Of a DNA stretch of 42,225 bases, positions 1 to 10,619 are shown piece after piece; position 1 is the stretch's first letter; each line of letters starts with the position of its first letter. Source of the DNA: Phoronis australis (lineage: Eukaryota; Phoronida; Phoronidae); contig NMRA01000893.1 in the NCBI GenBank assembly GCA_002633005.1, positions 6,875 through 49,099 of the forward strand, written 5' to 3'. The notes beneath the pieces are model-generated. The model saw nothing but the letters and a program-made list of their open reading frames with translations, did no database searches and was not told the DNA's origin. The translations under genes were made by a program, and so were the position numbers.

Positions 1-191
1 CCCCCTCCCTCTCCCCCTCCCTCCGTCTCTCTTCCAACATATCCTACGTATGCCATTCTTAGACAGCAAAAACAAAATAAGCAATGACTTGTAGCTTACT
101 GTTTGACATACAATACAACGAGTAGAAAGACTTCTTCAATGACGCAATTATTGGCAAGTAAATTGACTTTAGTCTATGCAATTATTTTCAG

Positions 192-311
192 GAAAAATTA
201 GGCAAAATGGCAGTACAAGTCTACGCCATGGAGAGCATGTCGTATCTAACGGCAGGAATCATGGATATGTACCAGGAACCTGACTTGTCATTAGAATCGG
301 CGTTAGTCAAA
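192..311 (+). CDS. ACAD9: ACAD9-like exon A (first in window)
   Basis: Acceptor TTATTTTCAG ends at 191 and donor GTGAGT starts at 312. The exon is 120 bp, phase 0 at both ends, 40 residues. It encodes EKLGKMAVQVYAMESMSYL followed by TAGIMD, the helical C-terminal-domain segment of ACAD9/ACADVL. The preceding exons must lie left of the window. Confidence 0.85.
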
Positions 312-3300
312 GTGAGTTACAGTGAGTTGTACATCGAATGATGTCACAAGCATTGTATTGTTCTAGATAAGCAATGTCATTAGTATGGCATTATTATTTG
401 AAATGGATCTTTGTCATCATTGATTGTTTATGAATATGACGATTACAAGAGAGCTGTACAACTACAATGTTGTTATTTGTTTACTTAAAGTTAATTTGAA
501 GGCTACTCCGACACTATGTCTACTGCACTGGGACATCCTGATTCATATAATTTTGAGTGGCGATTTTTTGATTTAAATTTGCGACGCATCACTAAAAACG
601 AGTTCTTGAAATAAGGCAAGATAAGACTTGTTGTTTGCTCTAACGGCTCAGTGTCCAGATTAGCTTGATACATGGCCTCATTCTGATTTTATCGTACCTT
701 GAACTCAGTCACTTTTGTCGCGCTGATGGAGGGGTCAGTATATCAGAAACTATCAGCTGAGCATGAAACATGTGGTTAACACAATATCTCTGGAATCAAA
801 AATTAAGGATATATTAACTAATTGGTTTTATAAGTGCCAGACACCTGAGTTGATACTCCATTGTTGAAATCTCACCAGTTCAGGACACATGTGGCAGACA
901 GATGAAATTACATTTCTTCATTTTTTTCCTACATAATAAACAGTACCAGAACAATGCTTCGTTGTATCGAAGCTCTGTATGATCACACCTACCAGCAGGC
1001 AATATTTTAAAAATTCTGGACAATCACAACAATGTGAGAAGCATTTCAAAATGATAAATTGCAATCTTGGCAAATGTTTTCACCTGAAATTGGTACGATC
1101 TCACCATAGTATATGATAGGCTACTCTTCTTTGAACAGAGTGAGAGTTGTTATTAACCTTCCTGTTACACCTCAGTAAAGACAAATACTGGTCATGTAAT
1201 CATGCTCATGTGGGCTTCACTTTTAAATTCATAGATTTTTGGTTCATTGGTCCTGACTAAAAAACCTAACTGTATCTATCAGTCTTCTGTTCAGTGGAAT
1301 TCAGATTTCTTATACGGTAAATGCCCGCCTGCACTGCTGTTTGCCTTGAAGCTATGACTCCGGAACAGAACAATAAAACACTGCATAATATGATGTGTGC
1401 CTATGGAATCCGTGTTTGGAATTGTTTTGATTGATTGTTTCAAGGAAACTTAGTATGATGTTATTTTTTTGATTAGATATTCACCACAGAGAGCCTTTGG
1501 CATTGCGTCAGCGAGTGTCTCCACATTCTTGGTGGGATGGGTTACATGAAGGAGTTCCCCTACGAACAGTATCTCAGGGACAGCAGGGCACTGTTTTTGT
1601 ATGAGGTAACAAAGATACCTGTGCTTGAATTCTTCGTCTCATTTTAATTAATATGTTTTACCTGTGGTCTTAATTAGATTTGTTTAAAGGTACTCAGCAA
1701 AGTGTTACGAAACTCTAGTGAACCAACTCAATTTGTAATGCCTTGTGGTGAGATTTCTGTGGTGACCATGTTGTCTCAGTGACACTTGCCTTGTACACAC
1801 AACCAGCTTTTTGATTTTGCTGCCGAGCCTCTGTATGTTACAAGCTGTCTGTGAGTACGGTAATTTGTTATTTCCGTAATAAGGAACTGGCTAAAAGTAT
1901 GGTCATGTTGTTGGTTTTCTGACTTGTAACTTTTTACTTGAGGGTCTGTGCACATTTAAAGTGCCAGGTTGGAGTTTACTGCAGCTGTAAAAGGCGAAAA
2001 TGTGAGGTTATTTTTGGACAAGATTGACGTCTTGAAGTTATTAGCTTTGACTAGTGCTGTGAAGTTCCAAAACTTGTTGTTTTTTTGTTACAAATCTCCA
2101 ATTTCCTCTGTTGTCTGCCAGATGTTTGGAGAAACTAAATGCACTTATTAAATTATAAAATACTGTAGCATTCATTTTGTGCGGTTTAGCTTATTAGCAG
2201 AGATTGTATTAGGCTGCAGCTGCTGAGGGATGCTGGTTTAATTCCATTTTGAGTCTGATATCCCCAAATTATATTCTTTGACATGCTGTCTGTTATTAAA
2301 GCACTGACTTTAATTGAATTTATAAAGTATATCACCCATGGTATAGCCTGACGGTGTTAACCATTGGGTTTTTATTGCAATTTTATGTTGCCACAGGGAA
2401 CCAATGAGATGCTGCGACTACTTGTATCAATGAGTGGCCTTCAACATGCTGGGAAGGAACTGATTGACACGGTTCGGTAAGCACCCTTTTTTGTGCGCTA
2501 TTGATAATCATAGCACCGGTGCTGTTTCAATTTTGTATAACACTTCAAAAAGAACAAGTGTTTTAAGTTATTATTATTATACTTTCATCATGCTCATTCA
2601 TAGCTACTATTATTTTTTAATTTTTAAGCATCTCTTCTCAATGAAGAACAGTAATCATTGTTGGATTAAGTTATTAGAAGAAACCAATATTTGACACATT
2701 CTGCTACTCTATTGTCCTATGCCTTGTTTCATAAATTTTGACATGACTCCAGCAAGACTACGGGACATAAAGAAGATTTTGTTGCTATTTTATGAAAATT
2801 GAAATTGCTGTAATGTCACGTGGTAAATGATATGATCTCTTGGAGAGTAAAAACAGTTGAGCTATATAATTGAAAATAATTTTGAAATATATGTATGAGT
2901 AGCTGTGTGCTGACTGAACAAAGTTAAAGAGGTTAAAATGACATCTACCTGATGAACTCTCAAAGATTTAAAAAAAGATATCAAGGTCTGTTGCATGCAA
3001 ATTTCCCTGAAAATTATTAGGGTTGAGCGAGGTCTGGTTATTGGCATTCATATTGTGAAATTGTGGTGGAAATCCTTGGAACTTATTTGTTATGAGTTAT
3101 TATTCAGAAATCATCGTGGAGTATTTCACCTGTGTCATGTGACTTTTAATCAGACACTCAGGGTTAACGCCATAATCAACCAATGTCGTGTCTTTTTTTC
3201 CCGCTATAGCGGCATGCAATTGATATTTCTATGGGTGTGAAGTGTAAAGCAATAAATATTCATCTTGTTTATAGCGCTGTACAAATCAGGTGTCCTGAAT

Positions 3301-6300
3301 GTTTCCCGTCTTAGACATGATTAAAGGACAAGTTTGTTGAAATTTGCCAGTGTTTGATGTTCACTTTGTGATAAAGTCAGCGTTCTTACTGAAATATTAT
3401 TTTCCTCGGATTCCTAGACTTGAGGTATTTCCTTACCTAACTCTGGAGGTGTTTCCTTTCTGACAGTATCTTTTGAATTTCCAATGCAGGAATTCTGCTG
3501 TTGATATCTTGTTGTTTACTTTTCCAGGAGAATGCGAGACCCTTTGAACAACTTAGGATTCATCTTCAAGAAAGTCTTTCCGCAACAAATGTCCTTCAGA
3601 AGGGAGCCAAAGCTCACTATGAAACTTCACGACTATGCTCACCCTACTCTTGTGGTAAGAGTTTTACAAGCAAATAATATCTAAAAGTAGCTTTATTACT
3701 AAGCTTACGGTTTTCAGCCCATGAGACAATAATTGGATATAAAGTGCCCACAAGTTTGATGGTGGTTATTCATTGGAAAGGACAGGTTCTCAAAATTCGG
3801 GCATGTTATATCTGACTATCACCAGCCCATGAAGATGAACATTTTTCTAAAAGCTGACAATTGCCACATACCGGACGGGTATGCCTGGTGTAATTAAGCT
3901 TACTGCAAGATATTTGGGTGGGAACCAAGTGTTACTTTATCAACAATCAAATTTTTTAACCATTACTTTATTAACCTTTAATAATGAAACAAGTTCATTT
4001 GACTGACATTTACATAATATTCAAAAATTTGTCATACACAAAAAAATGTGCTCCGTACCAGTTAACGTTTTCGGCTATGGGCTCTACTCCATGAGTCGAA
4101 CAAATGATGTTGTGAGTGGGGTGGACTTTTCCCTCTTTATCTAGGAGAGTCACTTGATGGATTTTCATGAACTATGGTTTCTATTGAGGATATTTCTGCA
4201 CCTTCTCATTTTTGGATGGATTTGTTCTAGACCATACAGTTGTCATTTTTATTATTTGTGAGTCAGCTTTTTGCCATCCGCCTTTTTCTCTGCCAAGCCA
4301 CTCGAACGTCTGTGGGATCATACGAAAATTGGCAAATGTGTTTCTACTGAGAAGACTGTGTTGACATTGATTTTCGGAGATGTCCCACTATTGTGGCGTC
4401 TCCTAATGGGAATTTTGTTTTTTGTGACTTTGTCTCCTTAACCCCTGGCAAAATCTTTGTGAAATTTAGCAATTGTGGTTACAAATAATAACACTTTGAC
4501 GACTCCAGCTACAATTGTGCCCTCATTGGATTTTCATGTTTTCTTTGTACCTCCAATGTCCTTTGAAAGCTGATAACAATTTCTCTCTGACAGATTCGTC
4601 TATCACTGTGCTTCCTAGGGAAATTTTTTACGTTTGCCTCTGTATCTTTGAAAGTTTTCAAATAGGTTTCTACTAGAGAGTTTATGATGGCTTTAAATGC
4701 ACACACACAATATGTTGAATGCATATTGCCGTCATCTGTGTCTCGGCTTTCGGCATCTGCAGCTGTATCTCCTGAACTCCTTGAAATTTGGCAGGTGTGT
4801 TTTTATGCAGCTGACTACAGATGAAAACGAGTTTCGGGTCAATCCGAATAATGCTGTGTCCTCTAGTGGTAGTTGTTGATTTTTATGCTTGCCTCTGCAT
4901 TTGGATTTCCTTGAAGGATTTTCATGAAATTTGGCAAATGGTTTTCAATAAGGAGGTGACAATGCCATTTCATTTACAGACAGATTTGATGGATTTTATG
5001 CCATCTCGTGGGCATTTTTGTTATTTTTGCATCAGTTTTGTGAGGTTCACCACTCAATCTGCAATGATGATACCACTCAAAGGATCATTATGAAAATTTA
5101 CCAATGTGTTCCTGATGAGAAGGCAAAGACTGATGTTGACATTCGGATGGGTCAGACTACTCTGTCGCCCCCTAGCGGCGATTTTGTTCGTTTTTTTTGT
5201 TTGCGGCTGAATATCCTAACAGTTTGAAGGACTTTGTTTGAAAGTTGAAAGATGTGTTTCTATGGAGCCGACAACAAACTTGAAAATAACGAGTGGCGAA
5301 TTGTTCCAAATACCACTGTTCCCCGTAGAGCAAAATGTTCTTTTTTTACATTTGCCTGTGCATCTTTGTTGTTTGTTAAAGAAAATGCGTTTTCATGAAG
5401 TTTGGCTAATGAGTTTCTTTTAACGCCTTTCCATTTTCGGAATCTTTGATGATTTCTGCACCACCTGGTGGCCATTTATGAAAGTTTGTTGTGTTGTACG
5501 TTTTTGACGTCTCCCTCTCTATCTGCCAAACATCTTAAAGGAGCATTATGAAAATTGATGGTTGTATTCCTGATGCGAAAACCCTTGGTGATGCTGATTT
5601 TCGATTGATTTGACTGTTCTGGCAGCCCTTAGGGGCAATTTTGTTTTTTTGGATCTACAGCTGTGTCCCCTTAATCGTTTGAAGGATTTTTGCAAAGTTT
5701 GGCCAGTGGACTCCTGTAGGGATGGCAACAGATAATGATGATGAGTTTCAGACTAATCGGACAGTCACTATAACTGTGCCCCGTTGTCAATATTTTTTAC
5801 GTTTGCCTTTGGAATTCCTTGGCTTAAATTTAGCAAATAGTTTTGTATTAAGGAGACAATGCCAGCTTCTCAATTTGGATTTGTTTGGTGCATTCTTTAC
5901 CATCCAATGGCCATTTTTATGATACTAACAACACCCATGGGAAGCACAACGTTTGCGGTGCTGTTGTGGGCGCATTTCGTCCCGCTGCGTTGCTCTTGCT
6001 ACATGTATTTTCACATGCTTTCTACATACGCTTCACTACCTAATGGTCATTATTATAATACTAATGAACACCCCTTGGAGCATACTGTTTACAGTGGTGG
6101 GCGTATTTTAATGATTTGCTTTGAAAACCGCTGCGAGCACTGTCATTATTTGATGACCCCTTTAATTGTTCTAATTAGGAAGCTGCACAAACTTTGGAGA
6201 GGTCGTTGTTGAAGTTTAAGATTGTCGTGCAAGATGAACTGAACGTTCATGCTGATGTGAGTATGTTTATTAGAAGTGGCAACTGAGAGACCCAAAATTT

Positions 6301-9300
6301 TCAAACTGAGAAAACTTTGCTGTTAATTCTCAAATATACATAAAAATTAAAAGTTATCTAATTTTTATCCCTATCACAGGTTGTATTCTAGGTTCCTGTG
6401 TTCAGTTGCACAAAGCAGTCCCAAAAAGAGATTCTATTTAGTTCCTTGAACATGATTGTTTTGTTTTTCACTCACTATTTGTTCTTAGTTACGTGTATGA
6501 GCTCTTCTTTGACTAAAGACATATTCGAGCCCTAAATGGAGTCATAGTAATTAGGGATTTAGTCCCTAAATGAGGGACGTTGCATGAAAAGTTCCCTACT
6601 TATTTTCAATAATATTTAGAATTCACTTTCGATTTGTATCAATGCCAAAAGTTGACATAGCATTGAAATTCAAAAATCATAGGGAGAGACTATCAGCGTT
6701 TTCACAAGCCCAAAAATGTGCAATAGATTTAAGGAACTTAGTGGAGTCCTTGTTTGGGACCGTTTCTCGCAACTGAGCACACACAAGCAGATCACGTTAT
6801 GGAGGTGGTATAATTTATTTAGTAATACTTTATTTAAAGCTGCAATTGCCATTTTTAGCCAGCTTAAAACAAAAATCAAACCATGCCTTTTACTCTCATC
6901 AAGCCGGTCTCGCAATATTCTTTAGTATGATATTATTCCACTTCCGCTGCCAACTCAAAGGCAATTTATGCATGCACCATTTTCGAATTCATTATTTTGG
7001 GATTTGCCAACTTAAAAAAGCTTTAGTGTTTTCTTGTATTGCTGATGGTTTTGATGCTCTTGTTGGTAATGAAATAAAATTCTATCTCAAAATTAAACAG
7101 TATTATCATGATGAAATTCATTTGAATTTATGAGACTGAAAAACCCAATTCTATTACGGTAACCCTTTTTTAATTACTAGCTAAATAGGGCAAAATACAG
7201 CCATTTTCATGAAAGTTGTAAATCAACTCCAGAGCTTGCTTAGTTTCATTTCACAATTTGTGTCTGAATTTTGCTGGACACGGAATAACTGATTGCTCTG
7301 ACTCCAAAAACTGAGGTTGTACTTTCTATGGCATAGTTTCTGGTATTTTCTTTTATGCTGATAACCGTTGGGTTATTTGCAGAATTTGATGAACCGTCAA
7401 ATGGATCTGCGGAGGTTATCAAACATTGTGATGGACATTTACGCAATGGTGGCTGTGATAGGCCGAGCTTCAAGGTCGATTTCCATAGGTCTACGACACT
7501 GTGATCATGAGGTAAGTTGTAGGGAAGTCAATATTCAGTAGATGGTGCTTAAGAAGAGATAGCCTTTCATTTGCAAATAGGCGTTCTTGATACAAAGACT
7601 GTATGCGACTTTCAAAGTTTGTTTCTGTAAAGCCTCGAGTGTAATTATGTTTGTTTCACTGGCGCCACCTAGTGAGACACGAGTAACAGACGAGTATGCA
7701 GTAGGAAATTTGATAATTCGCTAATTGGCTTGTAATGAAAATATGAGGAACTGGTTGTAATTTAGGCCTACTTGCACACCGGCAATCGTGGGAAAAAGCA
7801 TGATCTTGTATTTTGATATGCATCATGGACTGTTGTTTTAGTTGCCCCTGCTAGTGAACTTAGAGAAAAGGTAAGCAAGTATATGGCATTCAATATGCAT
7901 TAGGTTGTTGTAATGAATGGACTGAATACAGTTAGGTGTTCGTGTGAATGTGACTGCTTGTGGCCTCATGGTTGTGTTTGACTTCTGTCAAAATAGCGCA
8001 GATTTATCATTGAGTGTGTTGTGCTTCTTAGAGGCTGCCATGAACGTAGTTTTGTTGTTTTAGATTTATTAGACTAACTAGGGAAGCCTTTAAGTTAGCA
8101 AAATAAGAAAACACGAGTTTGATCACTCAAATGTAGGCCTGTCAAATGATAGGTGAAGTTGCCTTTTCGTGGCATATTGCGTCACCGCAAGAACCCAGCA
8201 CAAACAACAAATGACCGATACCAGTTGTACTGGGGTCTGAATAGAACACCAATGTGTGTGGGTATTGTTTGCAGCTGGTTGAAGGCTGTTCTTATGGTAT
8301 CGTATACAAAAGCAAGCCAATAAGCCTAACGGTTCATTACATTTGGCAATTTATGGCAAGGGTAGTCTTAGAGCAATGCTCATGACATACCAAATTTTCT
8401 AGACCAGGTGTTACCCTTCAAGATGGGCTTTAAATCTCTGCATCAGCTTTTGCACGATTCTGTAATAAAATATCTTTACAGACAAGTCAACTTTCAGATG
8501 TCAACAGGCTTTTAAAAACTTTGTAAATGTCTTTATTAAACACTTTAAGAGCTTATCATGTTAAAAAGTTCAATTTTTGTTTGATTCAATGTTTTTTCAT
8601 ATGATTAGACGCTCAAATTTTGTCAGAGTTCTGCGAAACTCTGCCAGATATATAGACAGAATTTTTGGCCTCATGAAATAGCACCATAGTCGATGTTTAT
8701 CAGAGGTTCATTTAGCCGTTAATTTCCTAGCTGCGCAAAATGGCTTACCTAATGTTTTTGAATGATAACACAAGTAAATTTAGTTCGTACAGTATGTTGA
8801 GAGCATTGCTCTGAGCCCTTTAGTGCCATAAATTGCCAAATGTAATGAACTATGAGGCTTCTTGGCTTTCATTAGTCTACGTCACCGCAAGGATCACCTT
8901 TCAGTTCAAACAACTGCGAATGACATCTGCAAGCAACAGAATGTTTAATTCAGACAATACAACTTCTATCAGCTTTTTCTTTAAGCTAAGATTTGACACA
9001 ATATGGCACGAAAAGGCAACTTTACCTATCATTTGACAGCCTGCATTTGAGTGATAAGCTCGCATTTTCTGATTTTGCTAAGACTTTGCTGGGACTATCT
9101 GGTTAGCCCTATACATTTAAGATAACAAAATTCTGTAGAAGTTACACTTTAAACCAACACACTGAAGAACTTTTGTTTCATTCCAGGCCATGTTGGCACA
9201 CACATTTTGTCATGAGGCCAATGAAAGAATTATGCAAAACTTCAAAGAACTGACTGTGGGCGACTTTCATAACTTGGATGAAAACTACAGAATTTTGGCT

Positions 9301-9360
9301 AAAGACATGGCCCAGAATCATGGCTATGTTCCTGTACACCCTCTGACGAAAAACTGGTGA
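192..9360 (+). CDS. ACAD9: ACAD9-like acyl-CoA dehydrogenase, C-terminal seven exons (5' part off window)
   Basis: Seen: seven exons, 192-311, 1477-1605, 2397-2476, 3528-3654, 6179-6256, 7383-7511 and 9187-9360, join with consistent phases and GT-AG borders into 278 codons plus TGA. The product carries YAMESMSYLTAG, ILGGMGY, YEGTNE, SGLQHAGKEL and GRASRSI, and ends near HPLTKNW. Family knowledge: these are the C-terminal half of the very-long-chain branch of acyl-CoA dehydrogenases. The wording (TAG-MD, PYE-LRD, GLQHAG, final HPL) fits ACAD9 better than ACADVL. ACAD9 is a mitochondrial matrix FAD enzyme that also works in complex I assembly with ECSIT and NDUFAF1. The probable catalytic base is the Glu of YEG, encoded by the last codon of exon 2, with its Gly in the next exon. 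Inferred: a functional gene, since no stop or frameshift is seen. ACADVL, or an ACAD9/ACADVL relative that predates their split, is the main alternative. Confidence 0.85.
312..1476 (+). other. ACAD9 intron A
   Basis: 1165-bp intron. I see no repeat or reading frame of note. Confidence 0.7.
1477..1605 (+). CDS. ACAD9: ACAD9-like exon B, ends with catalytic Glu codon
   Basis: The acceptor follows a T-run and ends GATTAG at 1476; the donor GTAACA starts at 1606. 129 bp, phase 0, 43 residues, with CVSECLHILGGMGYMKEFPY and then LRDSRALFLYE. The glycine-rich GGMGY is typical of the family. The last codon is GAG, aligned to the catalytic glutamate of the ACADVL/ACAD9 branch. Confidence 0.88.
1606..3527 (+). 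other. ACAD9 introns B and C
   Basis: Introns 1606-2396 and 2477-3527 flank exon C. They are AT-rich; short open frames here resemble no family and are treated as chance. Confidence 0.65.
2397..2476 (+). CDS. ACAD9: ACAD9-like exon C (GTNE motif)
   Basis: Acceptor TTGCCACAG ends at 2396; donor GTAAGC starts at 2477. 80 bp, leaving two bases (CG) for a split Arg codon. Encodes GTNEMLRLLVSMSGLQHAGK and ELIDTV. GTNE-LR after the catalytic Glu is a hallmark of acyl-CoA dehydrogenases, and GLQHAG is ACAD9-like. Confidence 0.85.
3528..3654 (+). CDS. ACAD9: ACAD9-like exon D (variable linker)
   Basis: Acceptor TTTTCCAG ends at 3527; donor GTAAGA starts at 3655. 127 bp that completes the split codon and ends in phase 0. 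Encodes RMRDPLNNLGFIFKKVFPQQ, then a basic stretch and HDYAHPTLV. HPTLV aligns with the HPSL/HPEL anchor of human ACAD9/ACADVL. The upstream part is the loop that is poorly conserved in the family and, in ACAD9, lies near the ECSIT-binding region. Confidence 0.8.
4080..6120 (+). repeat. CTAGTGG block array, copy 1 (in ACAD9 intron D)
   Basis: Most of the 2.5-kb intron 3655-6178 is a diverged array of blocks of about 140-150 bp. Each has the same order: a GCC(C/A)CCTAGTGGC-like core, a T-rich run with TTTACGTTTGCCTCTG, then GAAGGATTTTCATGAAATTT and GGCAAATGTGTT, then AGAAG-GATG and TTTCGGATGG before the next core. Clear cores are at 4859-4869, 5167-5179, 5461-5472 and 5621-5634. Open frames through it arise from the block periodicity and are not genes. 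Related arrays lie at 16.4-17.05, 35.3-36.84 and (inverted) 30.33-31.13 kb. Confidence 0.8.
6179..6256 (+). CDS. ACAD9: ACAD9-like exon E
   Basis: Acceptor CTAATTAG ends at 6178; donor GTGAGT starts at 6257. 78 bp, phase 0, 26 residues beginning EAAQTLERSLLKFKIVVQDE. It corresponds to the helix preceding the EEQL-LKR helix of ACAD9. It is short but required for phase and length. Confidence 0.8.
7383..7511 (+). CDS. ACAD9: ACAD9-like exon F (GRASRSI motif)
   Basis: Acceptor TTATTTGCAG ends at 7382; donor GTAAGT starts at 7512. 129 bp, phase 0, 43 residues including DIYAMVAVIGRASRSISIGL and RHCDHE. This is the strongest single match to ACAD9 (L-S-RASRSI-IGLRNHDHE). The open frame on the opposite strand is a shadow. 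Confidence 0.9.
7661..7676 (-). promoter_or_regulatory. isolated CTCF-like core in ACAD9 intron F
   Basis: GGCGCCACCTAGTGAG; on the minus strand this reads CTCACTAGGTGGCGCC, close to the vertebrate CTCF core (CCACTAGGGGGC family). It is single, not in an array. Binding is inference. Confidence 0.3.
8040..9140. repeat. long foldback (inverted repeat) in last ACAD9 intron
   Basis: Left arm about 8040-8395 and right arm about 8780-9140 are reverse complements with modest divergence. GTCAAATGATAGGTGAAGTT on the left faces AACTTTACCTATCATTTGAC on the right, GGCAATTTATGGCA faces TGCCATAAATTGCC, and AGAGCAATGCTC recurs on both. The spacer is about 385 bp. The pre-mRNA could fold into a stem of about 340 bp. 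It looks like a foldback transposon or two inverted copies of one element. The right arm ends about 45 bp before the terminal exon. Confidence 0.8.
9187..9360 (+). CDS. ACAD9: ACAD9-like terminal coding exon
   Basis: Acceptor CATTCCAG ends at 9186; in-frame TGA at 9358-9360. 57 residues starting AMLAHTFCHEANERIMQNFK and ending near YVPVHPLTKNW. A-TFC-EA and the final HPL match the ACAD9 C-terminus. Translation stops about where the human protein ends. Confidence 0.88.
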   Translation, partial: AMLAHTFCHEANERIMQNFKELTVGDFHNLDENYRILAKDMAQNHGYVPVHPLTKNW

Positions 9361-9483
9361 GCGATACCGTGGGTGTTTCATGACGGGAAGATTGTTCACG
9401 TGTGCCAAGAATATCCAGACATGTTCAGCGAAATGTTCGAGGGATGAGGTGTCGTTCCTGCGTTCAGGAAAGAAAGCTCTCAG

Positions 9484-9552
9484 TGAATTGGGTTCACAGC
9501 ATCAAGTGAATTGGGTTCACAGCGTCAAGTGAATTGGGTTCACAGCATCAAA
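9484..9552 (+). repeat. 23-bp tandem repeat, three copies, in 3' UTR
   Basis: Unit TGAATTGGGTTCACAGC followed by ATCAAG (GTCAAG in the middle copy), repeated three times head to tail just after the ACAD9 stop codon. Confidence 0.9.
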
Positions 9553-10550
9553 GAGTTTACGTGGGAATAGTGAGGTTCTTGCTGTAACATGCCTGTATTG
9601 TTCTCACCTACCTCTATGCTGTGCTTAGCAAGGTGTGTCGAAGTATGTTTACAGCGTTGAAGAGTTTGCATAGTGCTTGCAAACACAGGGCGCTCACCCT
9701 GGTGTTGTCTGTCAGGTGTATAACTGTGTTGATGGCGCATGTTCGCATTTAAACTGTCTGATGTATGCTACATATGCTGAGACTGGTGCCATACCTGTAT
9801 TCAGCAGTATGGGACAATGGTTCAAGTTCAGGAAATCCTTGTTTAATGAGGCAATTATTTGAGTTTGACAGTAATCATAGAAAAGCGTGGCTTTGGAGGG
9901 CTTCAGAACATCATACATGTACATGTGTGTTGTGGGGGGAGGAGCTGATTGGCTTCAGGTGAAACTTTAAACAATATGGCTTTTGTACTCTTCTCCAAAT
10001 GCTCTGAGAAATTGATTTCTAAAAGTTTTTAGAAAGTGCCGCATGAAATACAGAAAAATTGCACCAAATACTGGAATTTGCTGACTTGAGTAAGGACGTT
10101 GCGTCAGTCTGTCACGAAATTCAGCTTGGCTAGTGATGTTATTACTGTTCTGGCCAACAGGAGGCCGTGTGAAATTGACATACAAGATCTGTGAAAGGAA
10201 GTGAACCCTGCAGTCAGTTATACAAGTGTCCCTGTGGGCCTGTGTAAGCAAACACAGCCTAAGGAAGGGTTTACAGACATAATGGTTTTATTACTGCATA
10301 TGGGTTTTGAATGTCACAGCTCTAAAGGATTATGGGTTGAACAGGGGACTGTGATCGAGTCCGTTTCGTACTCGAAGTGCTTTTACTTTGAGGTTATATT
10401 TTGTGGAGTGTTCACCTCTCAGAGTAAAGATGCGACATGAATGTTATAGTCTGAAAAAGGTACTCCCAAATGATATGTTTTCGAGCACTTTTCCTTGTTT
10501 TCACGTTTTACAGATGGCTGATTCCAAAAGTACTATACTTACATGTACAA

Positions 10551-10556
10551 AATAAA
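10551..10556 (+). terminator. candidate poly(A) signal AATAAA
   Basis: Canonical hexamer about 1190 bp after the ACAD9 stop. It lies just outside the inverted segmental duplication that starts near 10.62 kb. Confidence 0.4.
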
Positions 10557-10619
10557 ATCAAAATGTAGGCCAGCCCAAGTGCGTCGGATTTTTTACTATA
10601 ACCCGTTTGTATGCAATAC

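Larger units (their letters stand above)
9361..10575 (+). other. putative ACAD9 3' UTR
   Basis: No coding signal follows the TGA. The first good poly(A) signal is AATAAA at 10551-10556, giving a 3' UTR of about 1.2 kb. The end is inferred. Confidence 0.4.

Noticed and set aside
1-35. CT-rich start of the window as a promoter or repeat
   Set aside because: It is only a pyrimidine-rich stretch inside an intron; nothing specific can be said.
4821-6212. Several open frames of 60-117 codons in ACAD9 intron D
   Set aside because: They follow the array period and repeat the same low-information peptide (CIF-DFHEIWQ type), so they are repeat artefacts.
8123-9036. Open frames inside the foldback
   Set aside because: They lie in opposite arms of one inverted repeat and do not encode related peptides.
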